Translations under genes and position numbers: made by a program
Shown here: positions 33,532 to 42,179 of the stretch, piece after piece
How positions within the stretch are numbered: position 1 is the first letter of the stretch
How the letters are laid out: each line of letters starts with the position of its first letter
Assembly (NCBI RefSeq): GCF_003732275.1
Contig: NZ_MOBM01000006.1
Location: 358,818 to 422,817 of the forward strand
DNA from: Pseudomonas frederiksbergensis
GTDB lineage: Bacteria; Pseudomonadota; Gammaproteobacteria; Pseudomonadales; Pseudomonadaceae
DNA length: 64,000 nt
Direction of reading: 5' to 3'
Notes under the pieces: model-generated
The model's input: the letters and a program-made list of their open reading frames with translations, nothing else
Told to the model about the DNA's origin: nothing
Databases searched by the model: none

Positions 33532-34595
33532 AGCGCCTGTTGCTGTTGTCCGCCGCTGCACTACTGGTTGCCTGTTCCAAGAGGGAAGCGCCACCAGAAC
33601 CGGTTCGGCCGGTACTGTCCGTGGAGGTGAAAGCGCTCAATCAAGAAGACCTCGGCCGGTTTGCCGGCAGTATTCAGGCCCGTTACGAAAGCAACATCGG
33701 TTTCCGGGTGCCGGGGCGTATCGCCAGCCGTAATGTCGATGTCGGCGCCGAAGTCCAGAAGGGCGCCTTGCTCGCCACGCTCGACCCCACCGATCAGCAG
33801 AACCAGTTGCGCTCGGCTCAGGGTGATCTGGCGCGGGTTCAGGCGCAGCTCATCAATGCCCAGGCCAACGCCCGGCGTCAGCAGGAACTGTTCAATCGCG
33901 GGGTTGGCGCGCAGGCGCAACTGGACATCGCCCAGACCGATCTGAAAACCACCCAGGCCTCCCTCGATCAAGCCAGGGCCGCAGTCGATCAGGCGAAAGA
34001 CCAACTCAACTACGTCGAACTGCGCACCGATCACAAAGCCATTGTCACCGCGTGGAATGCTGAAGCCGGGCAAGTGGTCACAGCCGGCCAGCAAGTGGTG
34101 ACCCTGGCGCAGCCGGACATCAAGGAAGCGGTGATCGATTTGCCCGACACCCTGGTCGATCAATTGCCATCCGACGTGGTGTTCCAGGTTGCCTCACAAC
34201 TGGACCCGAGCATCACCAGCACTGCCATCGTGCGTGAAATCGAACCCCAGGCCCAAAGCGCCACCCGTACCCGTCGCGCCCGTCTGAGCCTGACCGATAC
34301 GCCGCCGGGCTTTCGCCTCGGCACGGCGATCAGCGTGACCCTCAGCTCCGCGATCAAGCCGCGCCTCGAACTGCCGGTGAGCGCGCTGCAGGAGGTCGAC
34401 GGCAAACTGCGGATCTGGGTCGTCGATCCGCAGACGCAAACCGTTTCCCCACGGGACGTCAGCCTGATCAGCCGGACCGATGACACAGTGGTCCTGGCCA
34501 ACGGCGTGAAGTCCGGCGAGCGGGTGGTCAGTGCCGGTGTGAACAGCCTCAAGCCGGGGCAGAAAGTGAAAATCGACGAGGACAGCCCGCAATGA
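33528..34595 (+). CDS. RND efflux periplasmic adaptor 2 (lipoprotein, TriB-like)
   Basis: A 355-residue paralogue of the upstream adaptor, with lipobox LLVAC near residue 16. The lipoyl motif is in RVPGRIASRNVDVGAEVQKGALLATLDP, and the helical hairpin in residues about 85-160. It overlaps both neighbours by ATGA. The unequal pair of adaptors suggests a hetero-assembly with the pump. Confidence 0.9.
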   Translation: MKRLLLLSAAALLVACSKREAPPEPVRPVLSVEVKALNQEDLGRFAGSIQARYESNIGFRVPGRIASRNVDVGAEVQKGALLATLDPTDQQNQLRSAQGDLARVQAQLINAQANARRQQELFNRGVGAQAQLDIAQTDLKTTQASLDQARAAVDQAKDQLNYVELRTDHKAIVTAWNAEAGQVVTAGQQVVTLAQPDIKEAVIDLPDTLVDQLPSDVVFQVASQLDPSITSTAIVREIEPQAQSATRTRRARLSLTDTPPGFRLGTAISVTLSSAIKPRLELPVSALQEVDGKLRIWVVDPQTQTVSPRDVSLISRTDDTVVLANGVKSGERVVSAGVNSLKPGQKVKIDEDSPQ

Positions 34596-37500
34596 AAGGG
34601 AGTTTCAACTTATCCGAATGGGCCCTCAAGCATCAGTCGTTTGTCTGGTATTTGATGTTCGTCGCGCTGCTGATGGGCGTGTTCTCGTACCTGAACCTGG
34701 GCCGCGAAGAAGACCCGTCGTTCACCATCAAAACCATGGTGATCCAGACCCGCTGGCCCGGCGCGACCCAGGAAGAAACCCTCAAGCAGGTCACTGACCG
34801 GATCGAGAAAAAACTCGAAGAACTCGACTCGCTCGATTACGTGAAAAGCTACACGCGCCCCGGCGAATCGACGGTCTTCGTTAACCTGCTCGACACCACC
34901 AGCGCCAAGGACATCCCGCAGATCTGGTACCAGGTGCGCAAGAAGATCAACGACATTCGCGGTGACTTCCCGCAGGGCCTGCAAGGGCCGGGTTTCAACG
35001 ATGAGTTCGGCGACGTGTTCGGTTCGGTGTATGCCTTTACCGCCGACGGCTTGTCGATGCGTCAGCTGCGCGATTACGTGGAACAGGTGCGTGCCGAAAT
35101 CCGTGAAGTCCCGGGGTTGGGCAAGGTCGAGATGGTCGGCGAGCAGGATGAAGTCCTTTACCTGAACTTCTCCACCCGCAAACTCGCCGCGCTCGGCATC
35201 GATCAGCGCCAAGTGGTGCAGAGCCTGCAATCACAGAACGCCGTGACCCCGGCCGGGGTGATCGAGGCCGGTCCGGAGCGGATTTCGGTTCGGACCTCGG
35301 GGCAGTTTGCCTCCGAGAAAGACCTGGCCAACGTCAACCTGAAGCTCAACGACCGTTTCTACCGACTGGCCGACATCGCCAACATCAGGCGTGGCTACGT
35401 CGATCCGTCGACCCCGGAGTTTCGCTTCAACGGTCAGCCAGCCATCGGCCTGGCGATTGCCATGAAAAAGGGCGGCAACATTCAGGACTTCGGCAAGGCG
35501 CTGCACCTGCGCATGGATGAGCTGACGGCAGACCTGCCGGTGGGCGTCGGTGTACATACCGTTTCCGACCAGGCTGTAGTGGTGGAGGAAGCCGTCGGCG
35601 GCTTCACCAGTGCGTTGTTCGAAGCGGTGGTGATCGTGCTGATCGTCAGCTTCATCAGTCTGGGTGTTCGCGCCGGGCTGGTGGTGGCGTGTTCGATTCC
35701 GTTGGTGCTGGCGATGGTCTTTCTCTTCATGGAATACAGCGGCATCACCATGCAGCGGATTTCCCTCGGTGCGCTGATCATCGCCCTCGGCCTGCTGGTG
35801 GACGACGCGATGATCACGGTGGAGATGATGGTCACGCGCCTGGAAATGGGTGAAACCAAAGAGCAGGCGGCGACCTTCGCCTACACCTCTACCGCATTCC
35901 CGATGCTCACCGGCACGCTAGTCACCGTGGCCGGTTTCGTGCCAATTGGTTTGAACGCAAGCTCCGCCGGTGAGTACACCTTCACGCTGTTCGCGGTGAT
36001 CGCGGTGGCCATGCTGGTGTCATGGATCGTCGCCGTACTGTTCGCCCCGGTACTCGGCGTGCATATTCTGAGCGCCAAGGTGAAACCTCATGACGCAGAG
36101 CCAGGGCGCATCGGTCGGGCGTTCAATGGCGGCCTGCTCTGGGCCATGCGCAATCGCTGGTGGGCGATTGGCATCACTGTGGCGCTGTTTGTGCTCTCGG
36201 TGTTTTCCATGCAGTTCGTGCAGAGCCAGTTCTTCCCGTCCTCGGACCGCCCGGAAATTCTCGTCGACCTGAACCTGCCGCAAAACGCTTCGATCGCCGA
36301 AACTCGCATGGTCGTGGATAAGCTCGAAGCGACGTTCAAGAACGATCCGGACATCGTGCGCTGGAGCACTTACATCGGCGAGGGGGCGATCCGTTTCTAT
36401 CTGCCCCTCGACCAGCAATTGCAGAACCCGTACTACGCGCAACTGGTGATCGTCAGCAAAGGCCTGGAGTCACGCACGGCCCTGACGGCCCGTCTGCAAA
36501 AGCGCCTGCGTGAAGAGTTCGTCGGTGTCGGCAGTTACGTCCAGGCCCTGGAAATGGGCCCGCCGGTGGGCCGGCCGATTCAGTACCGGGTCAGTGGCAA
36601 GGACATCGATCAGGTGCGCAAACACGCTATCGCCCTGGCCACCGAACTGGATAAGAACTCGCACATCGGCGAAATCATTTACGACTGGAACGAGCCGGGC
36701 AAAGTGCTGCGCATCGACATCGCCCAGGACAAGGCGCGGCAATTGGGGCTGTCATCTGAAGACGTGGCGAACCTGATGAACAGCATCGTCGTCGGCTCGC
36801 CAGTGACGCAGGTCGATGACGATATCTACCTGATCGACGTGGTCGGTCGCGCTGAAGATGCCGAGCGCGGCAGTCCGGAAACGCTGCAGAACTTGCAGAT
36901 CGTCACCCCCGGCGGCACTTCGATTCCGCTGCTGGCGTTTGCCACCATGCGGTATGAACTCGAACAGCCGCTGGTGTGGCGTCGCGATCGCAAACCGACC
37001 ATCACCATCAAGGCCGCGGTGCGCGACGAGATTCAGCCGACCGACCTGGTGAAACAGCTGCAACCGGACATCGACAAATTCGCCGCCGGTTTGCCGGTAG
37101 GCTACAAAGTCGCCACCGGCGGTACGGTGGAAGAGAGTGGCAAGGCCCAGGGGCCGATTGCCAAGGTCGTGCCGTTGATGCTGTTTTTGATGGCGACCTT
37201 CCTGATGATCCAGTTGCACAGCGTGCAGAAGCTGTTCCTGGTGGCCAGCGTCGCGCCGCTCGGGTTGATCGGCGTGGTGCTGGCGTTGATCCCGACCGGC
37301 ACGCCGATGGGCTTCGTGGCGATCCTCGGGATTCTGGCGCTGATCGGCATCATCATCCGCAACTCGGTGATTCTGGTGACCCAGATCGACTCTTTCGAGA
37401 AGAGCGGCTACACGCCATGGGACGCGGTGGTGCAGGCCACGGAACATCGTCGCCGACCGATTTTGTTGACGGCGGCGGCAGCGAGCCTGGGGATGATCCC

Positions 37501-37645
37501 GATTGCCCGGGAAGTGTTCTGGGGGCCGATGGCCTACGCGATGATTGGCGGGATCATCATCGCGACTTTGCTGACACTGCTGTTTTTGCCGGCGCTGTAT
37601 GTGGCCTGGTACAAGGTTCGCGAGCCGAAGAAAGAAGTGCAGTAG
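34592..37645 (+). CDS. RND efflux pump (TriC-like)
   Basis: A 1017-residue inner-membrane RND transporter with the usual twofold repeat of six membrane segments plus large periplasmic loops. The proton-relay Asp pair is in LGLLVDDAMITVEMM (membrane segment 4). The C-terminal half ends LTLLFLPALYVAWYKVREP. The N-terminus (MKGSFNLSEWALKHQSFVWYLM) fits the TriC/heavy-metal-like branch more than the MexB branch. No outer-membrane factor gene is present, so it would recruit a TolC/OpmH-type protein from elsewhere. Confidence 0.95.
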   Translation: MKGSFNLSEWALKHQSFVWYLMFVALLMGVFSYLNLGREEDPSFTIKTMVIQTRWPGATQEETLKQVTDRIEKKLEELDSLDYVKSYTRPGESTVFVNLLDTTSAKDIPQIWYQVRKKINDIRGDFPQGLQGPGFNDEFGDVFGSVYAFTADGLSMRQLRDYVEQVRAEIREVPGLGKVEMVGEQDEVLYLNFSTRKLAALGIDQRQVVQSLQSQNAVTPAGVIEAGPERISVRTSGQFASEKDLANVNLKLNDRFYRLADIANIRRGYVDPSTPEFRFNGQPAIGLAIAMKKGGNIQDFGKALHLRMDELTADLPVGVGVHTVSDQAVVVEEAVGGFTSALFEAVVIVLIVSFISLGVRAGLVVACSIPLVLAMVFLFMEYSGITMQRISLGALIIALGLLVDDAMITVEMMVTRLEMGETKEQAATFAYTSTAFPMLTGTLVTVAGFVPIGLNASSAGEYTFTLFAVIAVAMLVSWIVAVLFAPVLGVHILSAKVKPHDAEPGRIGRAFNGGLLWAMRNRWWAIGITVALFVLSVFSMQFVQSQFFPSSDRPEILVDLNLPQNASIAETRMVVDKLEATFKNDPDIVRWSTYIGEGAIRFYLPLDQQLQNPYYAQLVIVSKGLESRTALTARLQKRLREEFVGVGSYVQALEMGPPVGRPIQYRVSGKDIDQVRKHAIALATELDKNSHIGEIIYDWNEPGKVLRIDIAQDKARQLGLSSEDVANLMNSIVVGSPVTQVDDDIYLIDVVGRAEDAERGSPETLQNLQIVTPGGTSIPLLAFATMRYELEQPLVWRRDRKPTITIKAAVRDEIQPTDLVKQLQPDIDKFAAGLPVGYKVATGGTVEESGKAQGPIAKVVPLMLFLMATFLMIQLHSVQKLFLVASVAPLGLIGVVLALIPTGTPMGFVAILGILALIGIIIRNSVILVTQIDSFEKSGYTPWDAVVQATEHRRRPILLTAAAASLGMIPIAREVFWGPMAYAMIGGIIIATLLTLLFLPALYVAWYKVREPKKEVQ

Positions 37646-37660
37646 CGAGCGCTGCGCGCT

Positions 37661-37742
37661 CATCGCGAGCAGGCTCGCTCCCACATTGGATCGCGTTCGC
37701 CTAGACAACTCGGTCAAATGTGGGAGCGAGCCTGCTCGCGAT
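37661..37742. repeat. REP-type inverted pair, family A
   Basis: Reverse then forward arms between convergent genes. Confidence 0.85.
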
Positions 37743-37751
37743 GGCGTCCTG

Positions 37752-38387
37752 TCAGGCTGCGTCGGCTCGACGCCAAACACTCGCCAACCAAGGCTGTTGC
37801 TCCCGCGGCAGCCCCGCCGGCCGGTAGTAATGCTCAAGCTCCACAAACCCCGCCTCAGTCAGTAGTTCCTGCCACGCCTGAAGATCGTAATAAGCCCCAT
37901 ACCGCGGCCCGTTCCAGCCTTCCTGATTCTCGCCACGCGGATTGGAGCTGAACAACACCCCACCCGGCTTCAACGCCCCGCGCAGTTGCTTCAACACCCG
38001 AGGCAATTCCTGACTCGGGATGTGGAACAGCACCGCATTGGCAAAAATCCCGTCAAACCGCTCGGCCGGCAGGTCGAGTTTCAGAAAGTCCTGTTGCCAG
38101 ACTTCGCAGCCACTGTCTTCACGCGCCATCTGCGCAAACTTTTCCGAACCGTCCAGGCCGACGGCGGTGTGGCCCAGGCGCGTGAAGGTTCTCAAGTCAC
38201 GGCCAGGGCCGCAGCCGAAGTCGAGAAGGGTAAACGGCGCCTCACCCTGAATATGCCGCAACAGGGCATCAATGTTCTGGCTGACATCGTGATCGCGAGT
38301 GCCTTCACGGAAGTCCTCGGCCACCGCGTTGTAATGGCCCAGCGTGGTGGCGGTGATCTGCTCCAGGTCGTCGGGAGTCTGTTTCAT
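37752..38387 (-). CDS. Class I SAM-dependent methyltransferase
   Basis: A 211-residue protein with the SAM-binding motif I LLDFGCGPGRDL near residue 51, acidic ribose-binding residue in GLDGSEKF, and later FDGIFANAVLFHI. ATG 38387 is used; seven more codons upstream start with TTG. It resembles UbiE/BioC-like small-molecule methyltransferases. The substrate is unknown. The gene is isolated, with repeats on both sides. Confidence 0.88.
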   Translation of the reverse strand: MKQTPDDLEQITATTLGHYNAVAEDFREGTRDHDVSQNIDALLRHIQGEAPFTLLDFGCGPGRDLRTFTRLGHTAVGLDGSEKFAQMAREDSGCEVWQQDFLKLDLPAERFDGIFANAVLFHIPSQELPRVLKQLRGALKPGGVLFSSNPRGENQEGWNGPRYGAYYDLQAWQELLTEAGFVELEHYYRPAGLPREQQPWLASVWRRADAA

Positions 38388-38455
38388 GGTCGGCTGCACA
38401 GGCAATTGGGATTCGCCGAATATACGCCATCAAGCTTGGGGCTGCTGTGCAGCCC

Positions 38456-38548
38456 ATCGCGAGCAGGCTCGCTCCCACAGTTGATCTGCTGTGAACACAC
38501 AACCCGTGTTCGACACGATCCATTGTGGGAGCGAGCCTGCTCGCGATG
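38456..38548. repeat. REP-type inverted pair, family A
   Basis: Reverse then forward arms between the methyltransferase and the DUF6124-type gene. Confidence 0.85.
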
Positions 38549-38583
38549 GCGGTATCACTGACAACCAATGACTAAAGCCAGAC

Positions 38584-38940
38584 TCAGCTCTGTTTCATCC
38601 CCAGACATTCAATGGACCGATCAACCATCGCCTTGGCAATCTCCAGCAAATGCCAGACGGAAAACACCAATGCCCGATCGGCCCCCTTGAGTTGATCGCC
38701 GCACTGATACGCCGTGACCGAGGCGCAGCGCAGTAGGTCAGCCACATAGAGCTGGGCGTCTTCGAAGCTCACGTCTTTGCTGACGTTGTAGAAACGCAAT
38801 TCATCAGGTGCGGCGGGCTGGTTGCCAGTCAGATGGAAATCGATCGCGCGGTAAAGCGCTGAACGGTCCTTGAGCAGGTCGTCGGTGAAGGCTTTGTTGG
38901 AGGATGTTTCGGGAGGTGGATCGGGGATGCTTCTTTCCAT
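38584..38940 (-). CDS. DUF6124-type small protein under C4-like RNA control
   Basis: A 118-residue soluble protein starting at ATG 38940 with AGGAG 8 nt upstream. The core (VSFEDAQLYVADLLRCAS, then WHLLEIAKAMVDRSIE) shares spacing and several residues with the DUF3077-type protein at 6131-6424, so the two are distant relatives. The frame stays open upstream through the antisense RNA region, but that part matches the conserved RNA structure, not a protein domain. The function is unknown. Confidence 0.8.
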   Translation of the reverse strand: MERSIPDPPPETSSNKAFTDDLLKDRSALYRAIDFHLTGNQPAAPDELRFYNVSKDVSFEDAQLYVADLLRCASVTAYQCGDQLKGADRALVFSVWHLLEIAKAMVDRSIECLGMKQS

Positions 38941-38948
38941 AGGTAAAA

Positions 38949-38967
38949 CTCCTGGTAGTAGTAGGAG
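38949..38967 (-). promoter_or_regulatory. Shine-Dalgarno-sequestering hairpin, locus 2
   Basis: On the minus strand CTCCT pairs with AGGAG across a 9-nt loop, hiding the ribosome site of the DUF6124-type gene. It is equivalent to 6521-6539. Confidence 0.65.
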
Positions 38968-38976
38968 CCAACCGGT

Positions 38977-38992
38977 ATCGCGACTAAACGAA
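38977..38992 (-). promoter_or_regulatory. Target hairpin C, locus 2 (8-nt loop)
   Basis: On the minus strand TTCG, loop TTTAGTCG, CGAT (three pairs). The same loop as hairpin A of this locus, different from locus 1. Confidence 0.7.
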
Positions 38993-38997
38993 CAGGG

Positions 38998-39074
38998 TGG
39001 CGGCTGTACGCAGGTTAGTCGACCGGATACCAGGAACCCCGGCGCACCCGAGGGTGCCCTGCGCACAGCCACCA
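38998..39074 (-). ncRNA. C4/CI-type antisense RNA, locus 2
   Basis: A 77-nt element with a 17-bp closing stem (TGGTGGCTGTGCGCAGG with CCTGCGTACAGCCGCCA, two G-U pairs). The internal hairpins are the same as at locus 1: GCACC/GGTGC with a CTCG loop, and a CCGG/CCGG stem. The free segment CGG-TCGACTAA-CC is complementary over CGACTAA to the two flanking TTTAGTCG loops. Compared with locus 1, three positions in the address differ and all are compensated in both targets. Confidence 0.78.
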
Positions 39075-39087
39075 TAACTTTCAGGTA

Positions 39088-39111
39088 ATAAAAAACACCT
39101 GACATGAGGTA
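39088..39111 (-). terminator. Terminator-like hairpin inside the leader, locus 2
   Basis: On the minus strand TACCT and AGGTG pair around a 6-nt loop, followed by six Ts. Same position as 6664-6695 at locus 1. Confidence 0.5.
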
Positions 39112-39133
39112 GCGCTATGCGCCTGGTAAGATC

Positions 39134-39149
39134 CGGGCGACTAAACCCG
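39134..39149 (-). promoter_or_regulatory. Target hairpin A, locus 2 (8-nt loop)
   Basis: On the minus strand CGGG, loop TTTAGTCG, CCCG. A further hairpin (TCACTG/CAGTGA, 39151-39167) precedes it. Farther upstream, TTGCGC with TAGTCT 17 nt later is a plausible sigma-70 promoter (near 39172-39203). Confidence 0.7.
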
Positions 39150-39327
39150 ATCACTGATGAGCAGTGACGAACCGAGACTAGCCACGAGATTCTGCCGGCG
39201 CAAGCGAGCGGAATGATCTAGGAAATGTCCTGCAAATGAAAGGGATCGGGCCTGCTGGCACTCTGATTTTCCTGTGCGAAATGTTCCCCAGGAACTAGAG
39301 ACAATACTTCTGGTGAGAGCGCTTTTC

Positions 39328-39459
39328 TGTGGCGAGGGAGCTTGCTCCCGCTGGGCTGCGCAGCAGCCCCAAACCATTCGATCAGGTGTGTCAGATAAAC
39401 CCGGTCCTCAGGTTTCGCGATTGCTGCGCAATCGAGCGGGAGCAAGCTCCCTCGCCACA
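39328..39459. repeat. REP-type inverted pair, family B
   Basis: Forward then reverse family-B arms about 130 bp apart, after metI. Confidence 0.85.
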
Positions 39460-39482
39460 AAAGCCCTTTAACCGCACCGCAC

Positions 39483-40127
39483 TCAGCGCTTGTTGAGGCC
39501 CCGAGCCAACCGATCCCCACCCAACTGAATCACCGCCACCAACACCACCAGCAACACAATCACCGTCAACATGATCTGGCTGTCAAACCGCTGGTACCCA
39601 TATCGATAAGCAATGTCCCCCAACCCACCGGCACCAATCGCTCCGGCCATGGCTGACGAGTTGATCATCGTCACCAACGTAATCGTGAAACCACCGACAA
39701 TCCCCGGCAGCGCTTCGGGCAGCAGCACATGCCAGACGATATGCCAGCGCCGGCAGCCCATTGCCTGCGCCGCTTCAATCAACCCATGGTCGACCTCGCG
39801 CAAACTGACCTCGGCAATGCGTGCAAAGAACGGCGTGGCAGCGATAGTCAGCGGCACCACGGCTGCCCAAACACCGTAAGTGGTGCCGACGATCAACCGG
39901 GTAAACGGAATCAACGCCACCATCAAAATCAAAAACGGAATCGAGCGAAACAGATTCACGAACGCGCCCAGTGCGCGGTTCAGCGCCGGTGCTTCGTAGA
40001 TCCCGCCCTTGGAACTGGTGACCAGAATCACCGCCAACGGAATGCCCGCCAACAACGCGATCAGTGACGACACACCCACCATCAAAAACGTGTCGATAAA
40101 GCCCTGAAGCAACCGATCAAACCACAT
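39483..40127 (-). CDS. metI: Methionine ABC transporter permease
   Basis: A 214-residue permease with five membrane segments. The coupling loop [36 protein letters not shown] is of the MetI type. It overlaps metN by 11 bp. The order on this strand is metQ, metN, metI, different from the common metNIQ order. It precedes an organosulfur oxidation cluster on the same strand, so imported compounds may feed the downstream enzymes. Confidence 0.93.
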   Translation of the reverse strand: MWFDRLLQGFIDTFLMVGVSSLIALLAGIPLAVILVTSSKGGIYEAPALNRALGAFVNLFRSIPFLILMVALIPFTRLIVGTTYGVWAAVVPLTIAATPFFARIAEVSLREVDHGLIEAAQAMGCRRWHIVWHVLLPEALPGIVGGFTITLVTMINSSAMAGAIGAGGLGDIAYRYGYQRFDSQIMLTVIVLLVVLVAVIQLGGDRLARGLNKR

Positions 40128-41238
40128 AACCCAGCACCTCCACCTGTTGCGCCCAGTTGCCAGCGCGCTGACGCAATTCCTCGGCGCCGAGGGACGAACC
40201 GGTCACCGCCAGCAATAATTGCCCGAGCGCATGCCCCTGAATCCGTTCCACGCCCCCTTGCAGCAAGCGCACGCGGCCACCGAGGGCGCTGAACAGCGCC
40301 GCCAGGTCTGGCTCGTCGTTTGCGCTGCCGGTGAATTGCAAACGCAACACCACAGCGGCGTCCGAAGACTGCGGTTGTGGACGCAGGCGGCTTTGCAGTT
40401 CTTCCGGCAGACCGTGTTGCAGCGGCGCGAGCAAGGTCTTGCTGACCTCATGTTGCGGGTTGCCAAAGACTTCCCAGACCGGCCCTTGCTCGACGATTCG
40501 CCCGTGTTCCAACACCACGACCCGATCACAGATATCGCGGATCACCGCCATCTCGTGGGTGATCAGCACGATGGTCAGGCCCAGCCGTTGATTGATCTCA
40601 CGCAGCAGGCCAAGGATCGATTGCGTGGTCTCCGGATCCAGCGCCGACGTCGCCTCGTCACACAGCAGAATCTCCGGGTCATGCACCAGCGCGCGAGCGA
40701 TGCCGACGCGTTGTTTCTGCCCGCCGGAAAGCTGCGCCGGGTAGGCCTTGTGTTTCTCTTGCAGGCCGACCAGTTCCAGCAGTTCGCGGACTTTTCGCTC
40801 GCGCTGCTCCTTGGGCACACCGGCGACTTTCAGCGGCAATTCGACGTTCTGCCAAACCGTTTTGGCCGACATCAAATTGAAGTGCTGAAAGATCATGCCG
40901 ATCCGTCGCCGCAGCGCCACCAAGCGGTCTTCATCGAACTCGCCGATGTCGACCTGATCGATCAGCACCCGCCCGCTGCTCGGTTGTTCGAGACGGTTGA
41001 TGGTGCGGATCAGCGACGACTTGCCGGCACCGCTGCGACCAATGATGCCGAACACTTCGCCGCGCTGGATCGCCAGGTCAATGCCGTGCAGGGCCGCCAC
41101 CGGACCTTGCTGGCCGTTGTAGGTTTTGCCCAGACCGATGAAGCGCACGTGGGCGCGATTCAGGTCTGGGTGCAGTTCGGTTTGTGTGGCGTTATGTGGC
41201 TCCGGAAGCTCCAGTCGCCGTTGGATCGCGGCCGTCAT
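40117..41238 (-). CDS. metN: Methionine ABC transporter ATPase
   Basis: A 373-residue ATPase with Walker [10 protein letters not shown], signature LSGGQKQR, Walker [15 protein letters not shown] and switch ITHEMAV. A C-terminal NIL domain (residues about 290-373, [17 protein letters not shown] onward) is the methionine-sensing part of MetN that inhibits transport when methionine is high. An extra N-terminal 25 residues precede the ABC domain. It is 2 bp from metQ and overlaps metI. Confidence 0.95.
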   Translation of the reverse strand: MTAAIQRRLELPEPHNATQTELHPDLNRAHVRFIGLGKTYNGQQGPVAALHGIDLAIQRGEVFGIIGRSGAGKSSLIRTINRLEQPSSGRVLIDQVDIGEFDEDRLVALRRRIGMIFQHFNLMSAKTVWQNVELPLKVAGVPKEQRERKVRELLELVGLQEKHKAYPAQLSGGQKQRVGIARALVHDPEILLCDEATSALDPETTQSILGLLREINQRLGLTIVLITHEMAVIRDICDRVVVLEHGRIVEQGPVWEVFGNPQHEVSKTLLAPLQHGLPEELQSRLRPQPQSSDAAVVLRLQFTGSANDEPDLAALFSALGGRVRLLQGGVERIQGHALGQLLLAVTGSSLGAEELRQRAGNWAQQVEVLGYVV

Positions 41239-41240
41239 GC

Positions 41241-42050
41241 TCAGCTTTCCCAGCCGGCTTGATAGAGCTTGCCGTGGGCTTTATCCAGCGCCGCACGAAC
41301 GGCTGGCGAATGCTGGTAGATGTCGACGAATTTGATCAGGCGTGGGTCGGTTTTGCTTTTCGGCTGGATCACGAACTGGATCACGTATTCCTTGTGATCG
41401 AGGCCATCGAACAGCAGGGCGGAACTGGCATCGAAGGTCTTCGACAGGCGGATATAGGCCGGGTAACCCTGGACCAGATCGGCGTCGTCGTACGCGCGCA
41501 CCAATTGCACGGCTTCGACTTGAAGGATTTTGATTTTCTTCGGGTTGGCGATGATGTCTTCTTCGGTGGCCTTGTAGCCGACGCCAGGTTTGAGGGTAAT
41601 CAGCCCGGCCTTGGCCAGCAGTTGCAGGCCGCGACCGCTGTTGATCGGGTCGTTGGCGATGGCCACGCTGGCGCCTTCGGGCAACTCGGCGAAGCTTTTG
41701 TATTTTTTCGAGTAGAGACCGACGTTGTTGATGATGCCCGGGGCAAACGGCACCAGGTCAAAACCGGCGGCGGCCTTGGCGTTTTCCAGGAACGGGATGT
41801 GCTGGAAATAGTTCACGTCGATGTCGCCCGACGCGAGGCTGACGTTGGGGGCGATCCAGTCGCTGAACTCCACCAGTTCAACTTTCAGGCCTTGTTTGCT
41901 GGCTTCTTCTACTGCGGCTTCCAGGGGAATGGCGAAGGCGGCGGTGGTGCCGACCTTCAGTGGTGCATCGGCGGCGAAGGTGATGGAGCTGAAGAGGCCG
42001 AGGGCCAGGGCCAGTGCTTTGACTGGGTGGTTGAACAGTTTTTTGGTCAT
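41241..42050 (-). CDS. metQ: Methionine-binding protein MetQ
   Basis: A 269-residue NlpA/MetQ-family protein with a signal peptide (cleavage after SITFA, near residue 26) but no lipobox cysteine, so it is periplasmic and not lipid-anchored. Family features are [29 protein letters not shown] and [23 protein letters not shown]. The start has GGAAG upstream. It is the first gene of metQNI, next to a flavin monooxygenase and two SfnB-like genes on the same strand, which suggests uptake of methionine or a related organosulfur compound. Confidence 0.94.
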   Translation of the reverse strand: MTKKLFNHPVKALALALGLFSSITFAADAPLKVGTTAAFAIPLEAAVEEASKQGLKVELVEFSDWIAPNVSLASGDIDVNYFQHIPFLENAKAAAGFDLVPFAPGIINNVGLYSKKYKSFAELPEGASVAIANDPINSGRGLQLLAKAGLITLKPGVGYKATEEDIIANPKKIKILQVEAVQLVRAYDDADLVQGYPAYIRLSKTFDASSALLFDGLDHKEYVIQFVIQPKSKTDPRLIKFVDIYQHSPAVRAALDKAHGKLYQAGWES

Positions 42051-42099
42051 GATGAGTCTTCCAGTCAGTGCATTGGATTTTTGGTGTTTGGTAGGGCCT

Positions 42100-42176
42100 C
42101 ATCGCGAGCAGGCTCGCTCCCACAGTGGATTTTTGGTGTTCACACAATCCCTGTGGGAGCGAGCCTGCTCGCGATG
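42100..42176. repeat. REP-type inverted pair, family A
   Basis: Reverse then forward arms between metQ and the flavin monooxygenase gene, on the same strand, so the two may be separated in mRNA. Confidence 0.85.
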
Positions 42177-42179
42177 CTT

